Shown here piece by piece: positions 34,516-45,400 of a stretch of 64,000 nt of DNA. The stretch is from Tipula vernalis. Its lineage: Eukaryota; Arthropoda; Insecta; Diptera; Tipulidae. Made by a program: the position numbers and the translations under genes. The stretch covers positions 191,148,061 through 191,212,060 of the forward strand of contig OY282560.1 in the NCBI GenBank assembly GCA_958295665.1, read 5' to 3'. The notes below the pieces were generated by a model that did not search any database, had not been told where the DNA came from, and saw only the letters and a list, made by a program, of their open reading frames with translations. Position 1 is the stretch's first letter. The number at the start of each line of letters is the position of its first letter.

Positions 34516-35299
34516 ATGTTATTAAAGTTATACCAAAACCGAAATAGCTATAAATGGTTTCAGTTAGCAGAGATACAATTTGATCTGCATGGAATCAAAG
34601 CAGATAATCAGAAATACTTGTATACCTTGTCATCACTGTCACCAAACATCTGTGAAACCATTTCGGAGTTCCTCCAAAAACCCCCTAGCGAAAATCATTA
34701 TAGTGCAATCAAAAACAAACTGCTGGACCGCCTTGCGCCATCCGCCGAAAAACAACTAGAATCTCTGTTGTCAGGGCAAGATTTAGGTGACCAAAAACCC
34801 TCGGAGGGGTTGCGGCACTTTAGAACAGTCGCGGGCACAGGGATCTCTAAAACCCTCATCCGATCCATTTGGATCAGAAAAATGCCGGATTTAATACAAA
34901 TTGCACTCGTCGCTCAGCCAGACATAATTCATACAGACACGCTGGCTAAAACTGCCGACTGAATGCATGACGTAATAACCATTGGCCAACCATGACATCA
35001 AGTCAATGCAGTTACAACAAACACAAATAAAAATCTCGGTAGAAAAACGAGATCCACGGAGCAAACTAATCGTGGCCAAGATGTAAATCGTCGTTCCCCA
35101 TCCAACAGTACCATGATCGTGAATCACTTGATCATTCACCCCAAACAGCAACAACAATCAACAAGGCAAATGCTGGTACCACTTTAAATTTGGTATGGCT
35201 GCACGGAAATGCATTGCACCTTGCACCTACCGAAATTCACAACCGACCACGTCCACCTACAACAATGCAATGGACGTAGCGAAATCAAAAAACGAGTGA
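34516..35299 (+). pseudogene. CsRn1-type Gag (copy A), partial
   Basis: 34516-34962 reads WFQLAEIQFDLHGIKADNQK, then LYTLSSLSPNICETISEFL, the capsid N-terminal segment, with QLESLLSGQDLGDQKPSEGL and IWIRKMPDLIQIAL later. It stops at 34962; after some frame changes a zinc finger CWYHFKFGMAARKCIAPC is read at 35171-35224, with spacing CX3HX9CX3C. This finger lacks the normal CCHC layout and is the CsRn1 mark. The frame ends with TGA at 35297, just after an A AAA AAC heptamer (35287-35293). Capsid protein would form particles. Its N-terminus is absent. Confidence 0.8.
35287..35293 (+). promoter_or_regulatory. Slippery heptamer for -1 gag-pol frameshift (copy A)
   Basis: A AAA AAC lies with the gag codons AAA (35288) and AAC (35291), then GAG and the gag stop TGA at 35297. 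Shifting back one base gives AAA AAA CGA GTG, which is exactly the pol frame (KKRVNYRVS) that leads into the protease. This is the established X XXY YYZ arrangement of -1 programmed frameshifting. No downstream RNA structure was examined. Confidence 0.8.
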
Positions 35300-36328
35300 A
35301 CTACCGGGTCTCAATAATCGTGTCACACACCCTTAAAACGACACGCCTATACATATACGACACAATAAATACTTACACATTTTTAATCGACGCTGGCGCT
35401 GACCTTTCGGTTATTCCAGCTAACTATTATAAACAATCATTCACATTGTTTAAAAGAAACACAGATCTAGTCTTATCGGCTGCCAATGGAACAACCATCC
35501 ACACTTGCTACAGGTGGATCTCGGACTCAAACGAACTTTAACGCAGGCTTTAACTTAGCTGCTGTAAATCGTTCGATCATTGGCGCCGATTTTCTATCCA
35601 AATTCGGACTTCTTGTTGGCCTAAAAAACAAACGGCTGGTTGATTCAGCGACTAAGCTGTCAATCAATTCCACAATGGTTTGCGTCGACACACTGACACC
35701 GATCCATTTCACGGTCAACAATGATTACGGCACTCTGCTTAAACAATTTCCTTCTTTAACAGCAGAGCCGAACTATAACCCTCCAGTAAGACATAACGTG
35801 GTCCACCATATTGTCACCGCAGGCCATCTGCCCGTGTCAATACCACGTAGGCTAGATCCAATCCGTCACAAAGCTGCTTTCACGGAATTTCATCACATAG
35901 TGGAATTAAGGATTGGTCGGCCATCGGCATCTCCCGTCTCGTGCCCTTTACACATGGTCAAAAAGAAAGATCAAGATTGGAGACCATGTGGGGATTACCG
36001 GCGATTAAACTCGGTCACAACACCGGATCGCTACCCGATACCCCACATTAAAAATTTCTACATGCACTTACATGAATGCAAAATTCTCTCCAAAATTGAT
36101 CTCATCAGAGCGTACCATTTAATTCCCGTCGCGCCTGAAGATGTTCACAAAACGGCAATAACGATCCCATTTGGTCCCTTCAAATTTACCCAAATGCCAT
36201 TCGGTCTACGAAAAGCCGCACAAACATTTCAGCGCTTCATGAACGAAGTTGTCCGCGATTTAGACTATGTCTACATTTATTTATACCAAAACTCACACAA
36301 ACACTCGCACCAATTCACGGTCACTTAG
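35299..36328 (+). pseudogene. CsRn1-type Pol (copy A): protease and reverse transcriptase
   Basis: The protease has TFLIDAGADLSVIPANYY (DAG active-site variant), and after a frame change [16 protein letters not shown]. Reverse transcriptase follows: [17 protein letters not shown], then [20 protein letters not shown] and [13 protein letters not shown] (first catalytic aspartate), and [19 protein letters not shown]. Just after DYVYI the catalytic DD and the following roughly 90-100 residues are deleted at about 36275-36281, joining straight to [12 protein letters not shown] of the next domain. The enzyme is therefore inactive. Confidence 0.85.
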
Positions 36329-36890
36329 GAACACTACACAAAAAGTCAAAAACAGTCAAGAATTTCCCATGGCCCGACGAATTTCAATACGCATTCACGT
36401 CACTTAAAACTGAATTGGCCCAGATAACACTTCCGGCGCACCCACTGAGCAACTCAAAGCTCAGCTTAACCACTGACGTATCAAACACTGGTGTCAGTGC
36501 TGTTCTACAACAGTACAATAACGAGTGTTAGGAGCCTCTGGGATTCTTTTCAAAAAAACTCTCGGATGCCGAAACGAAGTACTCCGCATTCGACCGGGAT
36601 CTACTCGCAGTATATCTGGCAGTAAAACACTTTAGATTTTTTGTTGAGGGTCGAGATTTCACAATCTACACCGACCACAAGCCTCTGGCATGAGCGATAC
36701 AGTCGAAAACTGAACGTAACCAAAAGCATTCACGCCACTTGGATTATATTACGCAATTTACGTCGGACATTGATCATGTTTCTAGACAGGAAAACGTTGT
36801 CGCGGACACACTATCCCGCACCACCGACAACAAAATGGCCGCAGTCGAAACCCACATCGACTTACAAAAAATAGCAAACACTCAAAATTT
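36275..36890 (+). pseudogene. CsRn1-type RNase H (copy A)
   Basis: Follows the deletion: WPDEFQYAFTSLKTELAQIT, then LTTDVSNTGVSAVLQQ (catalytic aspartate), EPLGFFSKKLSDAETKYSAF (active-site YSAFDRDLLA) and FTIYTDHKPLA, with DYITQFTSDIDHVSRQENVV and ADTLSR at the end. This is the typical Ty3/Gypsy RNase H plus tether. In-frame stops occur at about 36528 and 36693, and the frame stops at 36896. It would digest the RNA template. Compare the better preserved 58446-59006 in copy C. Confidence 0.75.
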
Positions 36891-37019
36891 GACCTAGAAC
36901 TTCAGAATATATTTTCTGGTTCACAATGTCACACAAGTTCATCACTGAAACTAGAACTTTTTCTACTACTGTAAACTGTATATATATACATCGCACAGCC
37001 ACTAAGTCAAACCATCTTC

Positions 37020-37865
37020 GACACACTACCCAATATATCGCATCCTGGTGTTCGTGCAACACGTAAATTAATTACCGCTCGATATTTTTGGCCTAACACA
37101 AATAGAGACGTAGGCAATTGGGCTCAGTCTTGTTTATCTTGCCAGCGCTCCAAAGTATAAAGGCACACAAAATCACCCCATAGCAAATTCGAAATTTTAT
37201 TCTGTCGATTCGAACATATTCATATAGACGTCGTATGACCACTTCCTCCATCTAATGGATATTCTTACTTACTCATCTGTGTTGATCGCTTCACTCGCTG
37301 GCCCGAAGCTAACTGCATGACCAATATGTCTGCTGCAACCATTGCCATCACATTCGTCAACAAATACGTATCACGATTCGGCGGGCCCCTTAACATCAGT
37401 ACAGTAATACCTGTACTTTTTACCGAGTTAACAAAACTCCTTGGCTCACATCGGATACGAACAACGGCTTACCACCCACAAGCCAACGGCAAGGTCGAAC
37501 GCTTTCACCGGCAGCTTAAAGCCACGCTAATGGTTAGAAGCAACACAACTAATTGGAGCTCGGAAATTCCAATCATTTTACTTGGAATCCGAGCGACAGT
37601 GAAAGAACCTTTTACCTTTTCCAACTACCGACACGGTTGTCGACCAACTACGGAAGACAATGCGCAACCTTGTACCAAAATCCACTTGACAGTCCAACCA
37701 AGACGACGTTTTTATATCAAAATCACTCAATACTTGCGATTTTATGTTCATAAGAATAGAAAATTTATGGAGAAGACATACAAAAAACAGAGTCTAAGAA
37801 AAATAAAAACAACCAAATTGAGGCATCGTGCTAAAAGAAACAAAAAGAAACGATTTCTTAGTTAG
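37020..37865 (+). pseudogene. CsRn1-type integrase (copy A), broken
   Basis: HPGVRATRKLITARYFW and SCLSCQRSKV form the zinc module, with stops after RSKV and after IHIDVV. The core begins with HIDVV (first D). The expected TTD...SQF second catalytic site is lost, as the text runs ISTVIPVLFTELTKLLGS. The glutamate region is present: RTTAYHPQANGKVERFHRQL. 37317-37860 is one frame that drifts into Lys/Arg-rich low-complexity sequence and ends without a GPY-type module, so the C-terminus is lost or replaced. Confidence 0.7.
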
Positions 37866-38192
37866 AGAAATAAAAAATCCACCAAAGTGATAAAATTAAA
37901 ATTTCCAGTTTTCTTTACGGATTACGTTTGGGTCTCTCAGTGTGGTGGCGAAAATCATCTCCCCACATTACCTTTTGTAAAATTAACATTAAGAACAAAT
38001 GAATAAATTGGCCACATACCACCAGGGGCGCGCCAAGGCTACTAGCCGCCGGGGTGCGAATAACTTTTGTTGCCCCTTACAAAATAAATATTTTTTGTGT
38101 TTGAAAAAATTAAAATAAAATAATAATTTTACGCTAAATAAATTAAAACATTTAAATATACTAAATTCAATTCATAAACTATATGAACGTAC

Positions 38193-38445
38193 TGTGACGG
38201 TGACACCTAGCGTGTGATAGAATAAGTTAAATTAATAGCTCAATGTTTTACTGTACTAAATGGAATTTTTTATGAAAAAACAGTTCTAAATGTTTCTACA
38301 CTATTAGTACTGGAAAAGCCATGAACTTTCGAGAAGCTTGGTTTGTGATATAAAAAGGCGAACAAGATCGAATTGGATTATTCGCATTTGGAACGCGATA
38401 ATGTAAACTTTTAAGAAGTAGTTGTATTTCTAAGCGACAGTGTGA
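38193..38445 (+). repeat. 5' LTR of the SAP-Gag Gypsy element
   Basis: Starts TGTGACGGTGACACC. The first 126 bases match 40732-40857. It continues with a TATA-like GATATAAAAAG at about 38347-38357 and a leader reaching the gag frame at 38442. The exact right edge and primer-binding site were not identified. Confidence 0.75.
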
Positions 38446-39650
38446 AGATTAAAAAGGAATTCAAAAGTAATTTAAAAAGTGTTTTAGTGGAAATAAACAT
38501 TATAAGTGTAGTCCCAGTGTATGTTCCAGAACTAAAAAGGGATCTTGAGAAACGGGGTTTGGCCACTGATGGTAGTAGAGCAGCTTTACAAGCACGACTA
38601 CGTGATACCATTGAGATCGAAGGGCTGGATGCAGAGCATCATGATTTTGGCGTGGAAGTAACGGATGCGGGAGAAGAGATAAACAACCGTCGGTCGAAAC
38701 AACACAACTACCATCTGGAAATTTTGATTTCTCGCAGTTAGTAGGTGCTATGAACCAGAAGATGGGACAAATGAGTGTAATGAGACAACAAAATGAACGA
38801 CAGCTAGGTGAAATTAAAAATAAAATGGCGCAACAAGGGGAGCAGTCAAACCTAAAAATGAAACGACAAATAGAGAAAATTGAGCAGTCAAACCAAGAAA
38901 TTAAAGACCAAATTGCAGATGAGCAAAAGAGAATGGACGATGACTTATCGAGATATCTACTTCGCTACGTGACAAAGTAGAAAAATTGCAGACGGAATTG
39001 CAAACTGAAATTCACCAGGTAGACCAACAATTAGAAACGGAAGTCCAACTTGTAAAAACGGAGGTTCAACGTCTCGAGAAAGAACTAACTGATGTCAAGG
39101 CAATTGGAACAACGACGCAAGTGGTTCAGACCGTTCATTCAATCAAATTAAAGCCGCCAACATTCGACGGAAACACATCTTTCGGTATTTTCAAATTTCA
39201 ATTTGAAACGGCGTTGGAATGATGAACTTCTTGTCGCAGCGTTAATAGTGGCCCTTAAAGGTGAAGCTGCGAACGCCTTACAAACAATTCCGGAAAAAGA
39301 TCGCAACAGTTTTCTCGAAATTGACCGCAAGCGGGAAATTTATCGCATGGGACTGAAAAGCTGCTACCAAAAGGGAAGGAGAATCGCTGCAAGAATTTTC
39401 ATCGGCAAACGAGCGATTAGTACATCTAGCGCATACCAGTACATCGGCCGATTATATGGAAAGGCTGAAAATTGACGCATTCATTGACGGCATTCGAGAT
39501 CCAGAGAAACGCAAGGCGGTGATGTTGTCGCCTAAAGCAACGTTCGCGGAAACCGTTGCGCTTGCGTTAACGATCGAGGCTGAGGAGAACTTCACCAGAC
39601 CATCATTATTTAGGCGCCAAATGAATTTAGATGCTAAAGGGTACATCTAG
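38442..39650 (+). pseudogene. Gag with SAP domain, coiled coil and capsid
   Basis: The first frame (38442-38741) has VPELKRDLEKRGLATDGSRA and ALQARLRDTIE, a SAP-type helix-turn-helix found at the N-terminus of some insect Gypsy Gag proteins and thought to bind DNA. Next (38750-39222, two frames) is a Gln/Glu/Lys-rich heptad coiled coil (ERQLGEIKNKM, QLETEVQLVKTEVQRLEKEL). The capsid follows: KPPTFDGNTSFGIFKFQFET, LIVALKGEAANALQTIP and LKIDAFIDGIRDPEKRKAVM. Frameshifts lie near 38740, 38980, 39222 and 39475. A zinc knuckle is at 39687. Confidence 0.8.
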
Positions 39651-39686
39651 CGGACAGTACCAAAATTTAGAAGTGGCTGACCTAGG

Positions 39687-39728
39687 TGTTGAAAATGTGA
39701 CAAGTTGGGTCACACCTCAATGGACTGT
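39687..39728 (+). pseudogene. Gag zinc knuckle with a stop in the motif
   Basis: The CX2CX4HX4C knuckle reads KCDKLGHTSMDC from the second cysteine, with TGT as the first cysteine, but the codon after it is TGA. This places one stop in the nucleocapsid region, between the capsid frame and the protease frame that starts at 39742. Confidence 0.75.
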
Positions 39729-39741
39729 CGGAAATTAATAC

Positions 39742-40314
39742 ATGAAGAGAGAAGATTGCCACCTTTTATGCGGGCAAACGACGAACGGTCGAAAGCGGCA
39801 CGGATCACCAACTTCTGTGGAAAGAGCACTAAGAGGAGAGCAGGAATCGGATGAATGGATAGCAACAGTCGGTAAAGTGGAAAGGTTAAAAATCAGTTTA
39901 AAGGAACCGAAGCGGGCTTCGCCGTCTGGTTGCCCCATAACATTCATCCCTGTTTCGAGTGAAAGACGAGGCGGAAGCAGCGTCACAGTTAGGGGCCGTG
40001 TTGATGGGAGGAGGTGTATTATTACGCTGGATACCGGAGCAACCCACACAATTGTTCGGAAAGACTTGATCTCAGGAGCAGTGCAGCTGGTTGATGGGTT
40101 AAAATTAAAAATGGCAAATGGGGAGAGTGCAATCATTAAAGGGAAAAAGATCGTGAGCATAAGGATCGGCGAAACTCTTTTTCTACACGAAGTTCTGGTC
40201 GCAGACATTGTGGACGAGGTCATTTTGGGAACGTACTTAATGAGGATGAATGGCTTTGTGTTGGATTTTGGACGAGGAATATTGAGCAGCGATAACATCG
40301 AGCTAAATCTTTAA
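39742..40314 (+). pseudogene. Gypsy retropepsin-like protease
   Basis: One open frame of 190 residues. The catalytic region is GRRCIITLDTGATHTIVRKD (DTGAT) at about residue 95, followed by LKLKMANGESAIIKGKK and the second hallmark DEVILGTYLMRMNGFVLDFG, where LG lies before the C-terminal strand. It would process Gag-Pol. The sequence after the protease (40320-40480) is degraded and then jumps to the end of integrase, so no polymerase is encoded. This is the best preserved reading frame in the element. Confidence 0.8.
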
Positions 40315-40482
40315 TTTAACGGTGTAGATGCGACAGTAAGGCGAGTAACAATTAGCCATTGCGAGGAGCTGCCATCAAAATCTGAAACAATTGTTGAGGA
40401 AACCAATGAACACCAGGTTAAGCAGATATTGGATAAGATGGGGCGAGTTGTGCGTAGTGGAGTGCGAGTGTCGGGCGACTGA

Positions 40483-40680
40483 ATGAAAACTCGATATGCC
40501 ATACGGGCAAATAGCAAAGGATTACACGAAAGGAAATTGGTGTGGCTTCACAACTCGCAACAAAAGAAGGAGGATTTATCAACGAAACTGCAACCTGTAT
40601 GGATGGCAACCTACAGGACTAGGAAAGGACAAGGAGGTAAATCGAAAGTGGTGCTTTTAGACAGGTTTGGTCCTGTATAG
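40483..40680 (+). pseudogene. Integrase C-terminal end after internal deletion
   Basis: The frame reads HERKLVWLHNSQQKKEDLST, KLQPVWMATYRT and KSKVVLLDRFGPV. This matches the last module of Gypsy integrases (GQ-VWLYNP-RKKG--PKLQ--W-GPY, ending in VHLDRLAPY-like). It shows that a large internal deletion joined the region after the protease to the end of integrase. A stop at 40680 is followed by the polypurine tract and 3' LTR. Confidence 0.75.
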
Positions 40681-40731
40681 AGGAGGTGATTTGGGTCCTG
40701 TTTGGGACGAACAAGCTTTGGTGAGGGGTAG

Positions 40732-40857
40732 TGTGACGGTGACGCCTTGCTTGTGATAGAATAAGTTAAACTAATAGCTCAATATTTTGCTGTACTAAAT
40801 GGAATTTTCCATGATAAAACAGTTCTAAATGTTTCTACACTATTAGTACTGGAAAAG
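40732..40857 (+). repeat. 3' LTR (truncated) of the SAP-Gag Gypsy element
   Basis: TGTGACGGTGACGCC onward matches the 5' LTR for 126 bases, with about 9 differences, then switches to unrelated sequence (GTTGACACCTTC) at 40858, so the right half of this LTR is missing. Confidence 0.8.
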
Positions 40858-43420
40858 GTTGACACCTTCATTATAGGAAAAAAATTAGGGCAGTAAGTTC
40901 AGTCGCTATTGTCTGATGAGATGATTGAAAAATGATGTATTTTTCACAATCCTCGTCTGATCGAAACTAACTTGCAGAACACTTAACCATTTACCTTTTT
41001 CGTAATTTCGAGATATATTCTTAGGTAGGTATAAATACCTTTAAGATCTCTAATGAAGTAAACATTTTAAATAACGAAAAAAAAATCCCTTCTTGGAGTT
41101 CCATTTCCATCAAACAACCAAAATTCCATCTATTGAAACAACAATAGTAACATTCAATATGTTGAAATTTCAGAACCACTTCTGAAAGCCCCATCTTTAA
41201 ATCCCATTTTCAACAGCCACACAAATTTTTATCATAATCATTAACATTGCAAATATTGGGTTTCTTCTATTCTGCTATAATTTCTATAAAAACTTGAATC
41301 TAGTTTTGGTACAAATAGTAGTCGAATAGAAGAAAATAATGAGTGAGTTGCACCCATTATTGCTAAATTTTAATAAATAAACAAATAATTTTATTAAATT
41401 CCCAAACTAAATTGAATCATAAATCTTAAAGTTTAGGGAAAAATTTATGGTTGATAAAATCATTTAATAAGTTTTAATGTTCATTGTCATTATCAAGGTC
41501 ACCAGCTAGGGCATCAGACCCTCTCTGTAATCGTCACTGCAGCATCATATAAACCGATTAATTATGCCGCGGCAGAAATATTAAGGTTAAGAGTTAAAAT
41601 AATTAATTTTTAATGTATCAAATTAAAATTAATTTTCTTAAACTGAACGGCGGACCTTTCCATTTGACCCAGTTAAATTTTCGTAAAATAAATGCATAAC
41701 TACTACAGTGACTGTTCGGAATCGGTATAATTAAAATTGTTAAAATGTAAATGGTATTTCGCATTCACTACATAGTATTCCCCTGAGTGATAAATGTTTA
41801 ATAGACCATAACTAAATTACATTGTTACTAGAGTCTCGCGTTAAAAGTGAAAAAAGTAAATAAATAAATAACTTTCCCATACAACATCATTGACACTATA
41901 AGTGACTGTATATTATATAAAGATAATTCCGTTTTGAATAACATTAATTACAAAGCTAAACCATAAGCTCTTACATAAAAGTAATATTTTTGAAATTGGC
42001 ATAATTTTTACATTTTATGAAACATTAATCTCGTCCGTCATCTTGTAAATGTTTTATTTTTTAATCTATTAATATTTTAATTAAACTTGTTACGTTGTAT
42101 AAATACAGAGTATTTATTTTTTTTTAATGTATTTATTGTCTTAAGATCTACAAAAAAATCTACATTTACAATGTTAGTTGCAATATTATTTATACACGGG
42201 ATTATTAAAAAAAAGCAGCGTGATAACTTTAACGTTTTTTTTTTTATTTTATTAAACCAAATTTAATTGAATTCTGAAAATTTTGAATTTCCTGTTTAAT
42301 TTGTAATTAATATGATTTTATTTGCTCAGTTGTATGACTTTTTCAGCTTTATTACATTATTTTATATTGCACACATTTTTTAAATTATTTAGCTAATTTT
42401 TATTTTATATTTATAGGTAGGCATAATTATTATTACTATTATTATGTTTTAATAATTTATAGAGTATACATATGTATATATAATTTATGTGTAATAAAAT
42501 AAAAGTAACAACATATAATTATATATTATTATAATTTTTAATTGATAATAAAATGCTCTCATTAGACATTTAGATAGATACCACATGGTTATCATACAAT
42601 TTCACGATTAGTTGATTTATGTTTCATATGATCTTACATTGATGTAAACTATTTTTTAATTGGCTGCAAGTGTTAAAAGTGTCTAAAATTTATTATGTAT
42701 ATGATAATTAAACACTTTCTGTTAGATTGTAAATTAAATCACGTTTTAATTTCTATTAATAAGATGTTACCGATTGATTTAAGTAACTATCACCATCACA
42801 ATCATATTCAACGCTTTACTCTAAGCGAATCTATTAAAAAAAAATATTTTCTATAAGTTTAGAGTTCAGTCGTACCAATAAATTATTCAATATTAGATAC
42901 CGGAGTGAAGTTTCTAACGTTAATTTAAAGTGTAGTTTGCCACTAAAAATAGTGTAAGAAATAAGTGGTAGAAAAAGTGTTAAAAAAAGTTACTAACGTT
43001 AAAAAATGTTGCTACACAAAAAAACGTTAAATGAAAAATTAAAAAAACATTATTTTCTCGTATTTCGATTTAAAATTAATAATGCAAAAACGTTTAACAA
43101 AATTGCCAATACTAACCAAATTTGGAATTAATCAAAACGTTATATATTATATCAATTAATTAAATAAACCATTAACCATCAATTAATTAATTAACCCTAA
43201 ATAAACCATTTAGTATTTGAATACTAAAATGAGGGCGAAAGTGCTGCATTAAATCAAATAACACAAATTTAATAGATATGTTTATGTAGGAGCTATATTC
43301 CACGAACTGAGAATATAATAAGCTGGTTAGAATATGATGGGTTGGGTTCAAATGATGGGTTGGTCTCGAATGGCAAATTTTCAAAGGAGAACTTATTTTC
43401 CCAAAATGATTTGGAGGCGG
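40858..43420. other. AT-rich spacer, no gene recognised
   Basis: Mostly AT-rich with many TATA, TTTTAA and A/T runs. A less AT-rich patch at about 41490-41570 has no coding signal. I saw nothing else. Confidence 0.4.
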
Positions 43421-43429
43421 TACTACACT

Positions 43430-44010
43430 AAGTCAAATAACAAAAATCTCTTTACGAGGAATTTTTTGTCGCCCTCGAAGTATTCCCTATCCGAGGATAC
43501 ACACATATACCAGCATTTTCCGATTCATTGAAACATTTTTTATAGGCACTTTCTTGGAGGGCCTTCAGCTAAGGCTTCAATGGAGGCAAAACGGGTTCCA
43601 CAGAGTAGCAATTTGAGTCTGGGAAACAGGAAAAAGTCACCTGGTGCTAAATCAGGAGAATCTGGTGGTTAATCGATGGTATTTATTGAGCTGTTGGCCT
43701 TATAGTCGTTTGCAATCGTAGCTTGGCGCGTTATCGTCGTGTAAAATCCACGTTTTTTTCCCCATAATTCCGGTCACTTATTTCGCTTCAGCACAAGAAA
43801 TGTCTTTTGCAACACAAAATTCAAGGCAAACTTTGTTCAATAATTTCTTTCGTCGTAAAAATCGCCGTGCACTAATGAAGCCGTGCACTAAATATGCCCA
43901 GTTTTCTAGCTATATAAGATTGTTGCCCAGTATCAATGACAGCGGTTGCAGTTGATTTTTCTTTGTCGATGATGTCCTTCCCACCCATTTCATCAAAAAA
44001 ATAGTATTTG
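43430..44010 (-). pseudogene. Mariner-like transposase fragment, heavily decayed
   Basis: Read on the minus strand, this is the second half of a mariner transposase. WILHDDNAPS lies at about 43755-43720 (second catalytic aspartate), SPDLAPGDFFLFPRLK at about 43665-43618 (third catalytic aspartate in the D-x34-D type), then CGTRFASIEALAEG at about 43600, KCWYMCVSSDREYFEGD and GDKKFL near 43480-43455. The readings shift frame every 20-40 codons and contain stops. Upstream sequence to about 44010 is too decayed to assign in detail. No terminal inverted repeats were identified. Confidence 0.75.
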
Positions 44011-44164
44011 AAAATCTTACATGAAACTGCACTTTAACCCCACTGTAGTTAAATAAAAATAAAATTCTTACCCCAAATTATGACGAATTATCACTTACAC
44101 AAAACACAATAATATCGATTTTTTGTGGTTTTCAAATTTAAACAGTGTAATCGAATTGTCTATT

Positions 44165-44235
44165 CGCGTAGACAATTTATGTAGACAATTCACAAAATGG
44201 TGTAGATAATGTAGACAATGTCGACAATGTAAACG
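44165..44235. repeat. GTAGACAAT minisatellite
   Basis: Six or so copies of GTAGACAAT and variants (GTAGATAAT, GTCGACAAT, GTAAACGAT) in about 70 bases, with a short spacer between the first copies. It lies just right of the mariner relic. Confidence 0.7.
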
Positions 44236-44352
44236 ATGCATCGACAATTTCCAGCAGCAGGATTTTTTTTTGTTTTGTTAGGAAGATTTGAGCCAACTGA
44301 CAATGCTAGGCAAAAGCAAAATGTAACGATGCATGGGGCATTTTACGAATAA

Positions 44353-44589
44353 ATGGTTCTATCGATTTTCTGGCACAAAATGCTAGATACCAACCTTCAT
44401 GCTATTGCAAATTCAGAGAGATTTCATGAAAATGTACACGAGATTTTCTTCCGGAGTGAAAATTCTAGATTAGCATTTGAAGCCTTGTATATGATTTTAG
44501 TAGCAAAAGCAGGACTGTCTAACATATTTGGCAAAAACAAATTATTTTTGGTGACAAGCTACCCACCTCAAACAAATGCAATTCAATGA
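44353..44589 (+). CDS. Unrecognised short open frame
   Basis: A 78-codon frame (HKMLDTNLHAIANSERFHE in the first half) with no motif I recognise and ordinary composition. It is followed by a CAG/GCA-rich run (44616-44638). Its neighbours are transposon relics, so it may be an unidentified transposon part or chance. Not a confident gene. Confidence 0.15.
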   Translation: MVLSIFWHKMLDTNLHAIANSERFHENVHEIFFRSENSRLAFEALYMILVAKAGLSNIFGKNKLFLVTSYPPQTNAIQ

Positions 44590-44879
44590 AAAAAGAGCGT
44601 ATAAGAATTGTAAAAGCAGCAGCTGCAGCAGCAGCAAGTAACAAAGAAGGCTTCAAAACCTAAATTTATACACATTTCATGAAATATGAAAGAGCGGTTA
44701 AGAGCTTTTACCAGAGATATTGAAAATATTTGCGAATGAACTACATAAGCAACAAAATGCATCCTCATCAACAAAGAAGAGTAGCATGAAAATCTTAATT
44801 AGTATGCTATACAGTTGCAAATCGAAACCGTTTATATCATCAGTGCAACTTGAATCATCACTTTACCTTCATCGTAAAG

Positions 44880-45400
44880 TATAGTAATTGCTTTCGATCT
44901 GTGCCTTGAAAGGACGCAAATCGACTATTTCTAGTTTTTGCTCTTGATGGTTCGGCCATTTGTTGACCGTAGTAATTTGTCGATTCCACTCTAGATGATC
45001 AATGATTTGATCATTAAAAATTTGGTCAAATATTTAACGAGGAGATGAGCTTTGATTTATTTCAATTGCTGGCCCGGCTCGCATTTCAAAATTAAAATTT
45101 GGAATGACTTCATTCCTTTTATTTTCATCATCATTGTCAAGGGAAGAATCACTGTCACCTTTATCCGAATCATTTGAAACCACATCTTTATTTCTTCCGT
45201 CCTCTAATTCGCTCTCAGGTTCATCGCCGCTTATTTCACAAATCGGATCATCTGCAAATTCTCCGTCATCTTCGAATGGGTTCCTTTCTATGTCTGATTC
45301 CGGTGTCTCCACCTCGTTGAAAAGTTTCAAAAGTCTTTCTTCGGCTCCTTTATCTATTACAATGATTATACCACAGACGACTATTATAAACTAAATATAC
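44880..45400 (-). pseudogene. Possible piggyBac-like transposase N-terminal region
   Basis: The minus-strand frame 45330-45034 is very acidic and Ser-rich (ESDIERNPFEDDGEFADDP; ISGDEPESELEDG), like the N-terminal leader of piggyBac-type proteins. Past the stop, the reading continues SSPR, FDQIFNDQIIDHLEWNRQI and NKWPNHQEQKLEIVDLRPF, which resembles the start of the piggyBac core (F--FF-DE-ID-IV--TN-YA---W---T--EI--FLG). The similarity is partial and the catalytic aspartates are absent. A host acidic protein fragment is an alternative. Confidence 0.35.

Larger units (their letters stand above)
34516..37865 (+). mobile_element. CsRn1-type Ty3/Gypsy element, copy A (no LTRs seen)
   Basis: Gag (34516-35299), protease (35380-35600), reverse transcriptase (35850-36280), RNase H (36350-36880) and integrase (37020-37640) follow in the Ty3/Gypsy order. 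The Gag zinc finger has the CX3H...CX3C spacing special to the CsRn1 clade, and pol is in the -1 frame to gag. The 5' end of gag, the 5' LTR and the leader are missing, and no 3' LTR is recognised. Pol has an internal deletion at the reverse-transcriptase active site and many stops. A second member of the clade lies at 54852-59944, and a minus-strand end at 53080-53340. Confidence 0.85.
38193..40857 (+). mobile_element. Gypsy element with SAP-domain Gag, pol largely deleted
   Basis: A copy flanked by matching LTR sequence (38193 onward and 40732-40857). Inside are Gag (SAP domain, coiled coil, capsid, zinc knuckle), a protease with DTGAT, then a jump straight into the integrase C-terminus (HERKLVWLHNSQQKK) at 40500-40680. 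Reverse transcriptase, RNase H and the integrase core are gone. Purine-rich GTGAGGGGTAG lies just before the 3' LTR. By eye there are about 9 differences in the 126 shared LTR bases. Confidence 0.85.

Noticed and set aside
31007..38050. GGGCGCGCCAAGG present at 31006 and 38027
   Set aside because: Short shared string in two unrelated contexts (BEL integrase and spacer before a Gypsy LTR); no extended similarity.
39735..40298. 187-codon minus-strand frame
   Set aside because: Antisense of the Gypsy protease frame (39742-40314), which has the DTGAT motif.
41490..41570. GC-richer patch that might be a conserved non-coding RNA
   Set aside because: No clear hairpin or promoter signal visible by eye.
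44600..44650. CAG/GCA run as a poly-Gln or poly-Ala coding tract
   Set aside because: Lies after the stop of a short unrecognised frame and has no flanking coding evidence.
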